In this document: piece after piece, positions 11,501 to 24,046 of the stretch
How positions within the stretch are numbered: position 1 is the first letter of the stretch
How the letters are laid out: every line of letters starts with the position of its first letter
Origin: Theristus sp. LFF4_11
Lineage: Eukaryota > Nematoda > Chromadorea > Monhysterida > Xyalidae
DNA: 64,000 nucleotides
Direction: 5' to 3'
Assembly: GCA_030248135.1 (NCBI GenBank)
Contig: JASANC010005536.1
Coordinates: 1 to 64,000, forward strand
Position numbers and translations under genes: made by a program
The notes under the pieces: generated by a model
Databases searched by the model: none
Seen by the model: the letters and a program-made list of their open reading frames with translations, nothing else
Told to the model about the DNA's origin: nothing

Positions 11501-14500
11501 CGTACGCACGAAAGGTGCAACGTAATGGGCGTTTTGCATTGTGTGTGCGGTGTCTGAATGCGTGCGTATGTCTTGCAGAGCCGTTCACGTGTGCGAACAC
11601 GGCACATTCTGTCTACGACGAGGCAGTGTTCAACAGCATGAAGCAGGTGCGTGTTATTCGGTTTGCTGCCCACTGAAATGCACGTTTTCGCATTGAGTCA
11701 CTGTTTGCTTTTGTGCAGGTGTTTGCGTTGAGCTACGAGGCTTTGAACAAAGAGCGCAGTCTGTCGAGTGTGCTCACTTGTGGCGCGTTCTGTGCCGTGC
11801 CGCACGCACCCACCAGTCGACAGCCGGCATTCCTCATTGGCAAAAACCACACCAACAACAGGCTCTATGGTGCACTCCAGTTGCATATAGTCATTCCCAC
11901 TGAATCCCAATTACGTTTGTTGAATCACTACGAATAACACGTGGAAAATAATCGTAGATTTTTAGCACTTCCGAGATTGCGAGTCGAAGAGGCACCAGAG
12001 CAGTGCAAGCCGAATGAGCACGCACACGAGCAACTGGCTGCGTTGAGCGTTGCGTTGCCCACCGCAGCACAGACACACCACCGCACCAACGTTGGTTTTG
12101 CAGCAGTTTCACGAGTCTGTGCCACTATTGCGCTGTATCTCAAAGTGCTCACGTTTGTATCAACGTTTGTCACAGTCACCGCTGCTACCAAGTCCAGCGA
12201 GCTCCAGCTCCGGTTATTACACTGCCAGCAACAGCAGTGGCAATCAACAGGCATCAGCTGGCGGCGATAATGAGAAAACTACTGCAAATGCAGAGAACAT
12301 CATTGGTTCGTTGCGCTTGTTGCGAACGATTCTTTCAATCAGAGTCAGACATTTTCACTTTATACGCTATTCTCAAAAGTTTTTATAAGTCATTTGAAAT
12401 TATCGTTTAATTTTTGGTATATCGATACTGTTGTACAGGGTAAACCAAAAAAAGGTTCCAATTCTAAAATGCTCTCACTGGCGTGTGCTGAGGTGTTTAG
12501 AGCTGAAAAGTGGAACACTATTAGAAAACAGTTGGAGGTTTTTCTGACTATTTTTTTTCACGGTATGTTGCCCCTATCACTCACTACAGCAGAATATCTG
12601 AAAAACATGAAAAATCGACAAATGTGGTGAAATGCAGAGGGTTAATTTAGCTGTAACAAAGACTAAATGATGAACGTTGGTGACAACCTGAGTGTTCACA
12701 ACTCAAAAAAAGATGAAAAAACAATATGCACACACAGTAGCTTGGAAATGCCGAATGCTGAATTGCATTTAAACAGTCATTGATCAACCTGATGTTTCAC
12801 TTCGAGTCTGAGCGTGCGTGAGCGGTTCTGCCCAGAACAGATGCGAATTTATCTTTCCAGGTGCAAACTGTTTTTCTTTTTTTAATTCACACAATTTGCC
12901 ACTCTGATACAATATTTTTCACCATAGCAGACTGGTTATTTTCTGCAGTGAAAGATGCAATTCCATTTTCAGTCGTTGCTGCCATCATGGTTAAGTGGAC
13001 GGCAGAGAAGCGAGTCTGGTGTGCCAATTGGTCGAAACATGCGAATAACTTTTCCATAGTGGTTCGGCAATTTGTACAAAATTCAATTTTGCCCCGCATG
13101 GCGATACATTAGTTCGGAAGTCCGTTTATGAGCAATGATAAACAGTGAGATTATGAATGAACGTTGTTTTTCGTCAAAAATCGCTATTTTTTGAAAATTG
13201 CACTGTAAAAAATGAACAGAAACGAGTAAACCAAGCAAAATTTGATCACAAAAAATTCTCAAAGTGTTCTAACAGTGTTCCAAGTTTTAAGCCATGAGGT
13301 TCTTGTTTCAGCTAAATCAACCCTCTTTATTTCACCACATTTGTCGATTTTTCATGTTTTTCAGATATTCTGCTGTAGTGAGTGATAGGGGCAACATACC
13401 GTGAAAAAAAAATAGTCAGAAAACCTCCAACTGTTTTCTAATAGTGTTCCAATTTTCAGCTCTAAACACCTCAGCACACGCCAGTGAGAGCATTTTAGAA
13501 TTGGAACCTTTTTTTGGTTCACCCTGTACTTACTCTCTGCTGTGCATGGAACAAGCCAGTATGATGTTGCTGCAGACGGCCGACACGATGAAGACGTTGA
13601 TTCGAGAGCGGAGCAATGCGAACGCGTGCACAGCAACAACGATCAAGTGCAATGCAGTGCCGAGCATTGGTGTGCAGCAGAGCACAGCAACAACAGCGGC
13701 CAGCAGCAACAACACAGCAACACTCGTTTCCACAAGGCGTACACGCGTGCGAAGCATTTCATTGACAACGACGACCACTACTGCGTCCCACGGACGGCGC
13801 ACGACGACTTTGCGTCGTTTGCCAATTTCACTGACGGCATCCCACAGTGTTCCGTGGCGTCACTCGCTCGTTCACGTTTGGCTGCACTGAATCACAACAA
13901 ACACAGTGCACACGTCAACCACTGCAACAGCACACCGACACTGAGCAGCACAGACGAACGCAGCAACACTGGCCCGCTGCAGCAGCACTCTGGCAGTCAA
14001 CAGCAACAACACTCACCGTCAGCATTCTCCATGCGTCGTCCACCTATTAGAGGTAGTGTAATATTGTTTTTTTCAGTTTATCGATTGTTGGTTAGTGTTT
14101 TTCAATGTGAGTGGTATCCATTTTGTGTGTTCAGGTTTCGTGCGTGGCACCCGTGGTGGTTTGCAGCCGCACATTGCTGCCGCTCGCACAGAGCAGCAGA
14201 CAACGCACGCTGCTCATATGCACAGCCACAACAGTCACCACGATCACTATGCCACATCCAATGTGCATCACCATCACCATCATCACAGTTTCAACTTCAA
14301 CATTCACAAGCGTGGCTGGAATCGTGGCGGCTATGCGTTTGGAGGGCGGGGCGGCCAGCAGCAGCAGCGCTACACGGCGGCCATCAGTGAAAACACGGTC
14401 AACAACAACAACAACTACTACTACTACTACCAGAAGCCGTACGTGCGCCAGCAGACTGGTGACTCGTGGCACGTCTACGGTCGCCATCAGCCAACGTCAT

Positions 14501-15001
14501 TCAGTCACTTTCGAGGGCAGCCCATGATGCGTCGGCCGTTCAGAGGGCGTCCTTATAACCAACAGTGGCGTTGGGGTTGGGGCAACAGCAACAACGGGCC
14601 TGTGACAAATGGGGCACAAGGCTACGTGGGCAATGTGGAGGACACGGCCAGCAGCGAGCAGAGCAGCACTGGCGACAACGACGACAGTCTCGGCAGCTTG
14701 GACTCGTCCTGCGGCGGACACATGTACGCTCGCTCACCATTAACCGTTGTCCGATGTTCGCGTAGCTTGATCATTTTACGTATCTTGTGTGCTCTGCACA
14801 AAGCATGACTCACAAAGTTCAACTGGAGAGCACAGCATGATTTGCAGATCGCCAGGTCGAGTGCGTCACGCGTGTCCGGAGAGCGACGACGAAGAAACAC
14901 CGGTGGCACGGTCACGGACACCAACAGCGCAGCATGCAACCGACTCACTGCACGACACGTCCTCTGGCCAGCATCCGGCAGATCCGCATCACACGCCTTG
15001 A
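8588..15001 (+). CDS. gld-2: GLD-2/TENT2-type cytoplasmic poly(A) polymerase
   Basis: Non-canonical poly(A) polymerase of the GLD-2 branch, which adds A tails to mRNAs in the cytoplasm with RNA-binding partners. Exons read with consistent phase: 8856-8970, 9056-9289, 9360-9506, 9587-9715, 9804-9994, 10130-10259, 11579-11646, 11719-(about 11900), 12104-12305, 13576-14052, 14135-14723, 14848-15001. The nucleotidyltransferase signature [18 protein letters not shown] (exon 2-3) carries the two catalytic Asp, and the third is in QVDLNVNN (exon 4). The helical core follows ([20 protein letters not shown]), then the PAP-associated domain with [15 protein letters not shown]. The N terminus (8588-8855) and the end of the 11719 exon are uncertain. 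Beyond the usual family end, the frame continues through Ser-, Gln-, His- and Asn-rich exons including a His7 run; this tail is much longer than in vertebrate TENT2. Confidence 0.88.
10487..11397 (-). mobile_element. Mariner-like element with long TIRs, in gld-2 intron
   Basis: It starts CAGGGTGGGCCAAAA and ends in the complement, with TA on each side (10485-10486 and 11398-11399). The inverted repeats run about 130 bp. A short minus-strand frame (about 10740-10870) starts [15 protein letters not shown], which resembles the DNA-binding N terminus (DUF4817-like) of mariner-superfamily transposases. The catalytic domain is missing, so it is non-autonomous. It lies wholly inside the intron 10260-11578. 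Confidence 0.82.
12436..13526 (+). mobile_element. Mariner-like element with long TIRs, second copy
   Basis: TIR CAGGGTAAACCAAAAAAAGG with TA on both sides (12434-12435, 13527-13528). The inverted repeats extend about 210 bp. An internal plus-strand remnant (12988-13112) reads [15 protein letters not shown], related to that of the element at 10487-11397 although the termini differ. No full transposase is present. It lies inside the intron 12306-13575 of the poly(A) polymerase gene. Confidence 0.82.
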
Positions 15002-16831
15002 GATACTCATGAGCTTTCAATGTTTTCGTTTGATTTTGTTTGTTGTTATTTCTTCTTTTGAAATGGCAGTTTTTCAAATGGTTTCGGTTTCGGGTAGTGT
15101 GAGTCAGAGTGCTATTCTTGCCTAATTACTGATTGTGTTGCTCATTGTTTCATTCGGTCTTCATGTTTTAACTCGATGCACCCAGTTTTGCGTTGTAACT
15201 GAATACTCGGCAGAGAGAAATTCGCTTTTATAATATTTTGAATTGTGGCTTGGTGGTGATAGTTTACTGTTCAATATCGTTTTTAGTTTTCGAATTTGTA
15301 AAAATTGCACTTTTTTGTTTTAGTCATAAAGTGAACTTCCACTGTTTTCGGTTTTTTAACCAAAACAGATCAGTCAATATCAAAAGCTGTATCGTGATAA
15401 TAACTGTTTGTCACAAACGTTGCAACAATGCACAGCATTTACGAAGTACTGGTCGGATCGCAACATTGTTCGGTCGCACATATCAGCCGTCTTTCACTGT
15501 GACATTTATTGTTTTGAATTTTGAACTTTTTTCTTTTTTTGTTTGTCTGAATGACACAGGGCAAGCTCTGTTGGTTGTGACTGATTTCCATTTGTGTATG
15601 CCTATCTTGTCACTAAAATACGCCGCGTCGGTTGTGTCTTGTGGAGTTGCAAGTGTGTCACATGAATTGAAAGCGGTATTGTGAAGTTTGTGTTGTTTGC
15701 ATTTGGAGATTTTTCGATGCTCACGGATATCAGTCGAGATTTTGGAGGTGTGATCTTGAATTCTGTAGGTTTGAACTTTGATTCTGTAACTTTCTGAGAG
15801 TTATTTGCGTTTCTCGTTTGAAATGTTGATTGTGTGTGACTTGAATGAATTGTCATGTGATTTTGTGCAACAGCAAGATTACGTGTCACATTCATCCCTC
15901 AACCGGTGGTTCCACGTTTATGTTTTGCGCTTTCTTTTCATTCTTTTGTTATTCATGCACGTTTTCGATGGAAATTTGTTAGTTGTACTCGTGAATACGG
16001 TTCTCTGAGCTTTTTGTTGACTTGATTTGTCGATGAAGTGGTATTGTTTTACAAACTGTGCAGACAGCTCTTTTTGATTTAGACGACTGAAGTTCAAGCG
16101 GGAATGGAATAGTCGGGGGTTAGGGTTTGAATTGAATTAAAGAAAGGTAAAGGGTTGTGATGTGATGCAATAATGGCTCTCGCCTATGGGCGTTTAAAAG
16201 TTTTTGTTGAATTTTTTCTTTTGCTTTTTTGTGGTGCTTGGGTTTTCTGACAATTTTTGCATGTTTCATTTCTTTTCCAAGTTTAATTCACTAATTCACT
16301 GCAGCAGTTGGTGGTAATTTTGCTCTGTTCAGCAAAATTCGACCGACTGAACATTTTGTAACTTTTTAATCAGAAAATAAAATTGATTTTTTTGAAAAAA
16401 ATGCATTGCAGCGTTATATTTGCATGATTTTGTCTTGACAACACTGCAGCTGTAAATAGTTGCAGGCTACTTCTGCGGCGCTTTTGTTTTTCAATTTTAC
16501 ACACGATTTGCCGCTTCAGAATTCTCTCACATAACACGAAGTGTTGTTTTCCCTTTTCTTTTGCACAAAATCATTTGCAATTCAAAACTGCTGGCAGTAT
16601 TTTTACGTGTAGCCAAGAGCATCCAAGGTTTACAGCGCGGTTTGCGCGGAAAGTGTGAAAAGACGACAAATTAAATGCACCAAAAATTTACAAATGAAGT
16701 TGACTGCGACAGGGAACGGCTGGAAGCCAAGTGATGGCCAAAAGTGCATGAGCGAACGAAACAATCGCAGACGCCGCAAGCAACGCTGAGCCAGGTCCTT
16801 CGTGGTCGCGGTTGTGTGTGTCCGGTATGAC
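15002..16831. other. 3' UTR and intergenic spacer
   Basis: T-rich sequence downstream of the poly(A) polymerase stop codon. Open frames (such as 15238-15684) are short and unlike any known family. No gene or tRNA is seen. Part of this must be the 3' UTR of the upstream gene, and the last 150 bases may hold the promoter of strumpellin, now split by the MITE at 16832. Confidence 0.5.
16376..16381 (+). promoter_or_regulatory. Possible poly(A) signal AATAAA
   Basis: AATAAA on the plus strand, followed by T-rich sequence, about 1.4 kb after the poly(A) polymerase stop codon. If used, the gene has a long 3' UTR; a nearer variant signal is equally possible. Confidence 0.3.
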
Positions 16832-17580
16832 TAGAGATGTAAGGGTCAAAAAAAATTTTTTTTTAATTTTTAAAAAAAAAGTAAAAAAAATGAGCATTTT
16901 TTTTATTTTTTTTATAAAAAATTTTTGAAATTTTTTCTTTAATGTGCCCTGAAAATGCCGTTTTTGGCATAATTTTTCGAAAGTTCAACAAAAATTTTCT
17001 TTGACTTTACCTTGTCACTTAGTCTTCAACGCTGCAGGTGGTATTCTGGATTGATTTATCGACTGTTTTTAGCCTTGGTGAGTGATGATCGACTCGCGCA
17101 TTGAAGTACTTGAGCGTCGCAAAGGCTAGTTCAACAAATTCCGATGCCGCTAAGGTGAGATAGAAGCAGAGAACTCACATTTACGCATCGTTTTTCAGGA
17201 TCTCGAAAGGTCGAAATTGCACTGTCTGCCACTGCAAGCGTAACTTCGTTGGTTGCTCGTTGCTGTTTCGCCTCGTGTCGTCAGCATGATCACACCGGTT
17301 TGTTGTTGAACTTGTTTCCGTGTTATTTGAGGTGAATTGAGAGGCAAAACACGAGACGTGATGTCGTCGGTGGGAAAATGGGGTCGCCGAAACCAAGTCT
17401 GAAATTTTCACCCTCCTCCCATACGAGTGGGGGTCATATGGTAAGTCGGTGGCTCCTCAGATGGTGATATTCGGACTCCCTGAAAAATTCTGAACAACTT
17501 TCATTTAAAAAAAAATTGAAAAAGAAAAATTTTTTTTAAAAAGAAAAAAAATAGGAAATTTTTTTTTCTTGACATCTCTA
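16832..17580 (+). mobile_element. hAT-type MITE, copy 2, upstream of strumpellin
   Basis: Ends TAGAGATGTAAGGG and the complement of TAGAGATGTCAAG, flanked by the perfect 8-bp duplication GGTATGAC (16824-16831 and 17581-17588). It is 749 bp, in opposite orientation to the copy at 5819-6580 and nearly identical to it. It has no transposase. Its right edge is only 80-120 bp from the start codon of the next gene, so it sits in the promoter or 5' UTR. Confidence 0.9.
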
Positions 17581-17701
17581 GGTATGACCATTGTGCACTG
17601 ACGACGTCCGTGAACGAGCACGCATTGGTGTTTGGTGGCTGTGCAGGTGTGAACGCGTCAACATGAGCCACTCCGCGAGCAGCATGCACGGCGCAGGCGC
17701 A

Positions 17702-20700
17702 ATGCACTTGCTGGCCGGCAACAATGTCTGTGGCCAGTGCCTGCTGCATCTCGTCAGCCGGGGCAATGCGGTCGTCGCCGAACTGCTCCGTCTTGCTGAC
17801 AGGTCGCATTCTGTGTCTCAACTGCGTGCGCAACGGGCAGCACCACGCCCATCAGGCTTGCACTTGGGGTGCTGCATGTGCAATGTGTCGTGTGTGTTTT
17901 GAGTTCGTACGCGTGCGTGTGCTGTTGCAGAGTGCCCGACGTGTTCCAGTGGCCAGGCCGGCACGCGAACACAGCAGCCTCGCACGGTCTGTCGGCGTAC
18001 ACAGCCAACGAGCTGCTGCTCGACTTCTCCTACTTTCAGCAGGTCGACCAATTTGAACGGGCCATCGATGAAAACGAGGTGCGTCGCATGTTTCGGTCTA
18101 TCAGATTCTTCCAATTTTCTGTGTGACCGCAATGCCACCGTTCTGATTACTCCCGATCGGTTGCAAACTCACCTTGTTTTTGTAGGAGCTGCTTGACTTT
18201 GACGCCACCCTGCGAGCGACTTACATGGACGTTGTGTGCAGTTTCTTTGTCGGATTCGAGAACGTCTACGCGTATGTGACCGACTTGAACAAGTGGGTGC
18301 ACAGTGCAGTGCTGGGCTTGCTGAAAAACAATTCATATGTTCATCATTGAATTGCTTGATTTTCAGGTTCATTGACGATTTGGAGGAGGGCGTTTACTTG
18401 CAGCAAAGTTTGGAGACATTGTTCATGAATGCTGATGGCAAACAGTTACTGGTACGTGGTATGCAATTCAAGTGACAAATGTTGTCACCGCAGCAACGCA
18501 GTGTTTCGCGTCGAGAACACCCTGGCATCACCTGTTGCAGTGTGAAGCGCTGTACCTGTACGGTGTGATGTTGCTTGTGCTTGACCAGAAGATAGAGGGC
18601 ACTGTGCGGGAGCGCCTGTTGGTCGCCTACTATCGTTACAGGTGCTGTATTCAGCTGTGATTCCACCTCGATCAGGGGTTGTATTTGTGAACGTTTGGCA
18701 TTTTGCCCGCTGTTTGCAGCTCGAAACGTTCAGCGTTGCAGTCCGAGATCGACAGCATTTGCGCCCTGCTGCGCAGCACCCAGTTTGACGGGCGCACCGG
18801 CCACCGGCCTGCCCTCTACCCGGAGAACTATTTTCGGTTGGTGTGTATGTGATTTTGACTGTGATCTGTAGTGAGCCGAGTGCCACTGAACGGGTCTGTG
18901 TGCGCTGCAGCCGAATCGCGATCAACGATGTTTACGTGAGCATGGTCCTTGGCAGACTGCGCTCGGAGGACTTGTACAATCAGGTGGGGCAACGCTTCGC
19001 AAACTTGTGCTGTCGCTGCTTGCCACTGAAGCTGGCCAACCACACACATTGATTATTGCCAGTTGAAAGCGTTCCCACTGCCGGATCACCGTGCGACGGC
19101 GTTGGCAGGGCAGGCAGCAATGTTGTACGTCTGTCTGTATTTCAAGCCAGACATTCTGCACTCTCAGACGGCCACCATGAGAGAAACGGTCGATCGATTC
19201 TGGCCTGACAGCTGGGTAAGAAAGCAAGCTACTGTGCTGACAAACACAACCGGCTTGGCGCTTAGCTGATTGGTTGTGCCAGGTTGAGGCAAACCTGCAA
19301 GTGGTGTCTCACAGTGTGATCTGTTCTGACCGTGAACAGAATGTGTCGAGAAGGTTCGCTGCTGTTTTTTACTCCACTAACGTAATGAGCGTGTTCTGTT
19401 TGCAGACAACCAGCGTTTACCTGGGCATGTCTGTTGACTTGATTGACGCTTGGGAGCCTTACAAAGCAGCGAGCCAGGCGCTCATGAACACACTGCACGA
19501 AGAGAACGTGCGCAGCATTGTTCGTGCACTCACTACTGGATTACCGTTTGACGTGTTGTTTCAGTTGAGTTGCATTGTTGCTAGCATGTTGTTGCTGTTT
19601 GTTGCTGCAGTCTCAGCAGCACGGTGAGCAGCTGCGTGTGATGCTTGTCGGTCTCGCCAACGTGCTCAACGAGGGCGTGCTCACGAACGAGTACGCGCTC
19701 GTTCATCTCAACCGTCTGATGAACTCGCTGCGCAAGGCGAACGTCACGTTGCGCTGGCTGCTGATGCACGCTGCGGCGTTGCCAAATGGTTGCTTTCGTC
19801 AAATTCCTGCATTATTTTCTCCGATTTCAGTTTGAGCAATCTCAGTTGAATGTTTTCTGGAACTACAGAGGCTAAAACGAACAAGCGCAGCATCAGCCAA
19901 CGCACGTGCGTGCTCACGGCAGGCGCAGTGGACGGTGCCAGTGTGTTTGCACTGCTGCTGCGCACCTCGCAGTTTGAGCTGAAACTGAAACAGGTGCGAT
20001 CGCATGACCGCTACGGTTTGGAACTTTTTAGAGACACGAAATACGATTCCGATTGCGATTTGAGCACTTATGTTTGTTTTATCTGATTGTTCCAGATCTT
20101 TCAATCGCTGCTGTCTGAACGAGCGCAACTTTGTGAACGCCTTCGCTTGGACGTGCTTGACCGCTTCACTGAGCTGGTGCTTGTGTTCTCTGGCACAAAA
20201 CCGTTGACGCGCGTCAACAAAAATGGTGCTCGCGAAATGTCTTTCAGATTAGTTCCTGAGAAGTTCATTTGAGCTTAGAGCGTGCTGGTTTGCAGAAAAG
20301 CTGCAAAATTGGTTTGGCGGCTTGAAGACGCAACTGGAACAGATGGACTTTGAGAACGACGTGGACGGCAGTGGACGCAAGATTGTGCAGCTGTGCAGTC
20401 GCCTCAACGAGGCAGGTGGTCGCTTGAGTGGCCGTCCATGAAAACGCGTTCGAGTTCCATGAGAAACGCTTGTTCAGGTTCGCGACCTGCACAGCCTCGA
20501 CACGCACGTCAGCGTGCGCCAGTTCCTCGGCGAGATGCACGAATTGCTGCAGAAGCTGCTGCGTGTGCTCAGCGTCAAGGACGTGGTGCTCTGGCAGCTG
20601 CAGACCATCGGTGACTTCTCATACGCGTGGCATCTCGTTGATCAGTGCGTGCTCGAGCAACAATGCATTTGTTGTCAATGCGATTTTTTCGTTTTCAATT

Positions 20701-23700
20701 TCAGACGACTTTTGTCGCATAAAACTTTTTGTGTGGTTTTATGTAATTGTTTGATATTGCAGATACACGCAGCAGATGCAGCAAGGCATCAAGGATGAGC
20801 CAGATATGGCCATCCGCTTGAGGGCAACGTTTCTGAAGGTTTTTATTGAAAGCGGTTGTTCAAAGTTTTATGTTATTTTTATTGCAAAACAGTTTGCCGA
20901 TTGCGATTAAATCAATCAAACATAACTTAAAAGAAAAAGAATTTTGTTTCTTTCGCAGCTTGCCTCTGGTTTGGACATGCCTCTGTTGCGCATTCAACAA
21001 GCGAACAACGCTGACATATTGGCGTCTGTCTCTCAGTTTTACTCACAGCAGTTGGTGCAGTACATGCGCAAAGTGTTACAGGTGAAAATTACTTTTCACT
21101 TTCAATCAAGTGTTTTAGTCGACAATCAAAAATGGAAACACCAATGCAAACACGCTCAGGTGATTCCATCCACCGTGTTTTCAATGTTGGATCAAATCGT
21201 CGAACTGCAGAAGACGCGTATTGCTGAATTGCCCGCAAAATTGGAACGTGAAAAACTGAAGGAGTGTGCGAAGTTGGATGAGCGATATCACGTACTGCTG
21301 CTTTTATGTCTCACAGTTGTTTTGAATCAACCTTTTTGTTTACTCGTGATGTTTTTAAAGTTTACATGTTTTTCTCATGTGAGATGGCTCGACTGACGCA
21401 TTCGATCAGTTTGCTCACCGAGGGCTTGCTGGCGATGCGTGCAACACTGGTCGGCATCATACGGGTGCAACCCAGGCAGGCCAGTCAATTGCGCTTTGTG
21501 TCTGATTGAGCAATTCAGCTTCAAGCACGTCTAAAAGAAAAGTGTAGCGATATCGTACATGTTGCCGTTTGGACGTGTTTTCTTCGGCCGTGCGGTTGCG
21601 CAACAATGCACGAACACAGTGGCTTGCAGGTGCTCGAGGACGGCATACGGCGTGAGCTGGTGCAGCGTGCCACGTGGCTGCTGCACTCGAGTCTCGTGTT
21701 CGCAACGGCCGCCAACCACAAGCAAACGGCATGTGCACTCGTAGTGGCCGTGTTGTGCATGTACAGCATCAGCTGTTTGTTTTCAGTCGGGCACACCAGC
21801 GAGCGTGCAGGACGTGCGTGCTCGTGTGTCGCTGGTGAGCGCACAGATGGACGCATACCGCCGCAGCTTTGCATACCTGTCCGACTACATGTCCCTGTGT
21901 GGCCTGCACATCTGGCAGCAGGAGATCACACGTGTCATCGGATACTCTGTGGAGTTGGAGTGCAATCGATATCTGAAAGTCAAGGTTGTCTACAGTCTAT
22001 CCAACTAGCTGATTGCTTGATGCATGCATTCTGTGCATGAATTGCTGTTGGCGTGGAGTTTGGTTTGCATAGAATCCGTGCATCACATGACCTCCAACAA
22101 CAACAACAAAAATCCAATTCAGGGGCAGCCAATCAGCTGATTGCTCATGGTTGCCATTTCATCTGTATTACATAGATTCGGCTGAATGCAGGGGTTCCGT
22201 TTTGGCACAGCTGACAATTGTTGCATGTTGTGCAGATCACTGACGAAGACTCGATGCACCAATCGCGTTTGATTCCAATCCCTAAATTTGCGTGCGACCA
22301 GAGTGACCCGACCAGCGTGACGTTCATTGGCCGACTGTTGCGTCGCTTAATCAGCGAAACCGACCCAAGGTGACTTCAATGTTGCTTCATGAAAAAAACA
22401 CATTGACGCCACTCAACCTGCAGCTTCTTAAGATCAGGTTTTGCTTTTTTTCCAGACTGACCACTTTCGTTGCGACAACACGAACGTGGTACGATGTAAA
22501 AAGCAAAGAGGAGCTTATAACACCTGAGATGTTTGATTTAATCGCGGTTTGTAACATCTCGTGCATTGTGTAGCGTTTGGACTCGAAAATAACGCGATTC
22601 ATTCGTTTTAGCGCGCGTTAACGCCGCACGGTGTGAATGGCCTGGGTCGCCTGTGTGGTTTCATGCTTGCGAACGCACTGCGCTTGCTCGACGCAGACAT
22701 CCGCCAGGAGGGCGCCACTGTGCACGCACTGCAGGCTGTGCGCAACGCGCTGAACGCTGCAGCCGCTGCCGCCCCCGTGCCTTTTCGTTCGTTGCAGCAT
22801 CGCTTAGTTTTGTCGAGACCGCAGTCTTTGAGCACACTTTGTTTTGTTGCCAGTAGCCGTTTTGTTTTGCAGAACAGCCACAGAAAGTGTACGACGGCTT
22901 GCTGCAAAAGCTGCCGTTGAAGCAACTGGCTCAGTTGGCGGAACGCATCGCGCAGGTGGTGTTGCACGTGGCCGTGCGTGCGTGCACAGCAACGCTGTTT
23001 GTGTTTGCATTGCAGATCGGCCAGCTGCAGTTGCTGCGCATGCTCGCCATGGGCGTCGCGTCCGATGCTGCTCAGTTCCAGTCGCGCACACTCGAGCACA
23101 CGCTGCACACTCTCAATCGGTCCGTGGCCGTCATTACTCAGCTGTCACGAGTGGCTGCCTTCGTAAACATCAAACTGTGCTTGCAGATGCGTGCTCAGTG
23201 ATCTCTCCGGCCAACAAGCAACCGAGCAACATGTGCACAGTGGCAAGCTGAGCACAGCGAACGTTCTCTACGAGCTGTGCTCGTACGTGGAAGCGTTCGG
23301 CATCGCTGACGTCTCTCAGAAAGTCAGTCACCGGTTGTTTTGTTGCGGTGATCGATTCAACGTGCAACTGCAACTCATCCGTGCTATTGTTGTTTTGCCA
23401 GAAATATTTCCAAGCGTCCAGCGTCAACTGCCACATTGCTGACCTCCTGTTCTTGGTGGTCTTGTCGTTGCTGCCGAAATATTCGCTGGACAAGCGTAAT
23501 GGTGTGCATTTGTGCCAGCTTTTTAGGGGCGTCTTTTGCGCCGCACTTCTCCTGTTTACTGCATGTTTGCAGAACTGTGTCGCAAGCCGAACGACTGCGT
23601 TGACGCTGCGATGTTGCTGTGTGGAACAGTCTGTGTGCTCAAACAGTACACAATGAACGAAACGCACACACTGCTCGCGTTCATGGCGCAGTACGTGCTC

Positions 23701-24046
23701 TCGTACGTGCAACAGACATATCAAAAGTGGGTCGTCGCTTGGTCATCATGAGTGAAGCGAACGAAGCTGATCATGATTCTCGCATGCAGATAGATGGTTT
23801 TCATTTTGAGACTGTCAACGAGCACCAGCGGCAGCAAGCCAGTGGACATGAAGGCGTCGTTGCGTGTGCTGCTGTGCATGGCCGGCCACATCGCACGGAG
23901 CACGCATGTGCCAGCTCAGGTGAACACTGAACACGGTTGCTCAACACTCAACATCACCGTGTCATTGCTGAACGTTTCTCTTGCAGACTTTGGCTCGTTT
24001 GATTCCGGAATCATTGTGGAATGAGCATGGCGTTCTCGCTACGTAA
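17702..24046 (+). CDS. WASHC5: WASH complex subunit 5 (strumpellin)
   Basis: Strumpellin is the large helical scaffold of the WASH complex, which activates Arp2/3 to build branched actin on endosomes. Nearly the whole family sequence can be followed through about 27 exons in family order: [19 protein letters not shown] at the N terminus, [86 protein letters not shown] and LPIPKF-type blocks, [12 protein letters not shown], and LCRKPNDCV near the C terminus. The start at 17702 matches the family N terminus; in-frame ATGs at 17663 and 17684 would add up to 13 residues. Introns are mostly 60-100 bp. Two introns, after RLNE (about 20408) and after VQPRQ (about 21480), need GC donors. No stop or frameshift was seen in conserved parts, so the gene looks intact. 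Confidence 0.95.

Noticed and set aside
18285..18370. A GG-AG or other odd intron in WASHC5 after TDLNK
   Set aside because: The donor can be placed one step earlier (AA|GTGGGT) with acceptor CAG|G, giving a normal GT-AG intron and restoring the Lys codon.
19283..19300. Micro-exon encoding VEANLQ in WASHC5
   Set aside because: Direct joining of the exon ending DSW to the one starting TTSVYLGM gives an exact-length match to the family, so the micro-exon is not needed.
22083..22140. Second SINE tail (CAACAACAACAAC) in WASHC5
   Set aside because: Only the simple repeat is present; no tRNA-like head or SINE body lies upstream.
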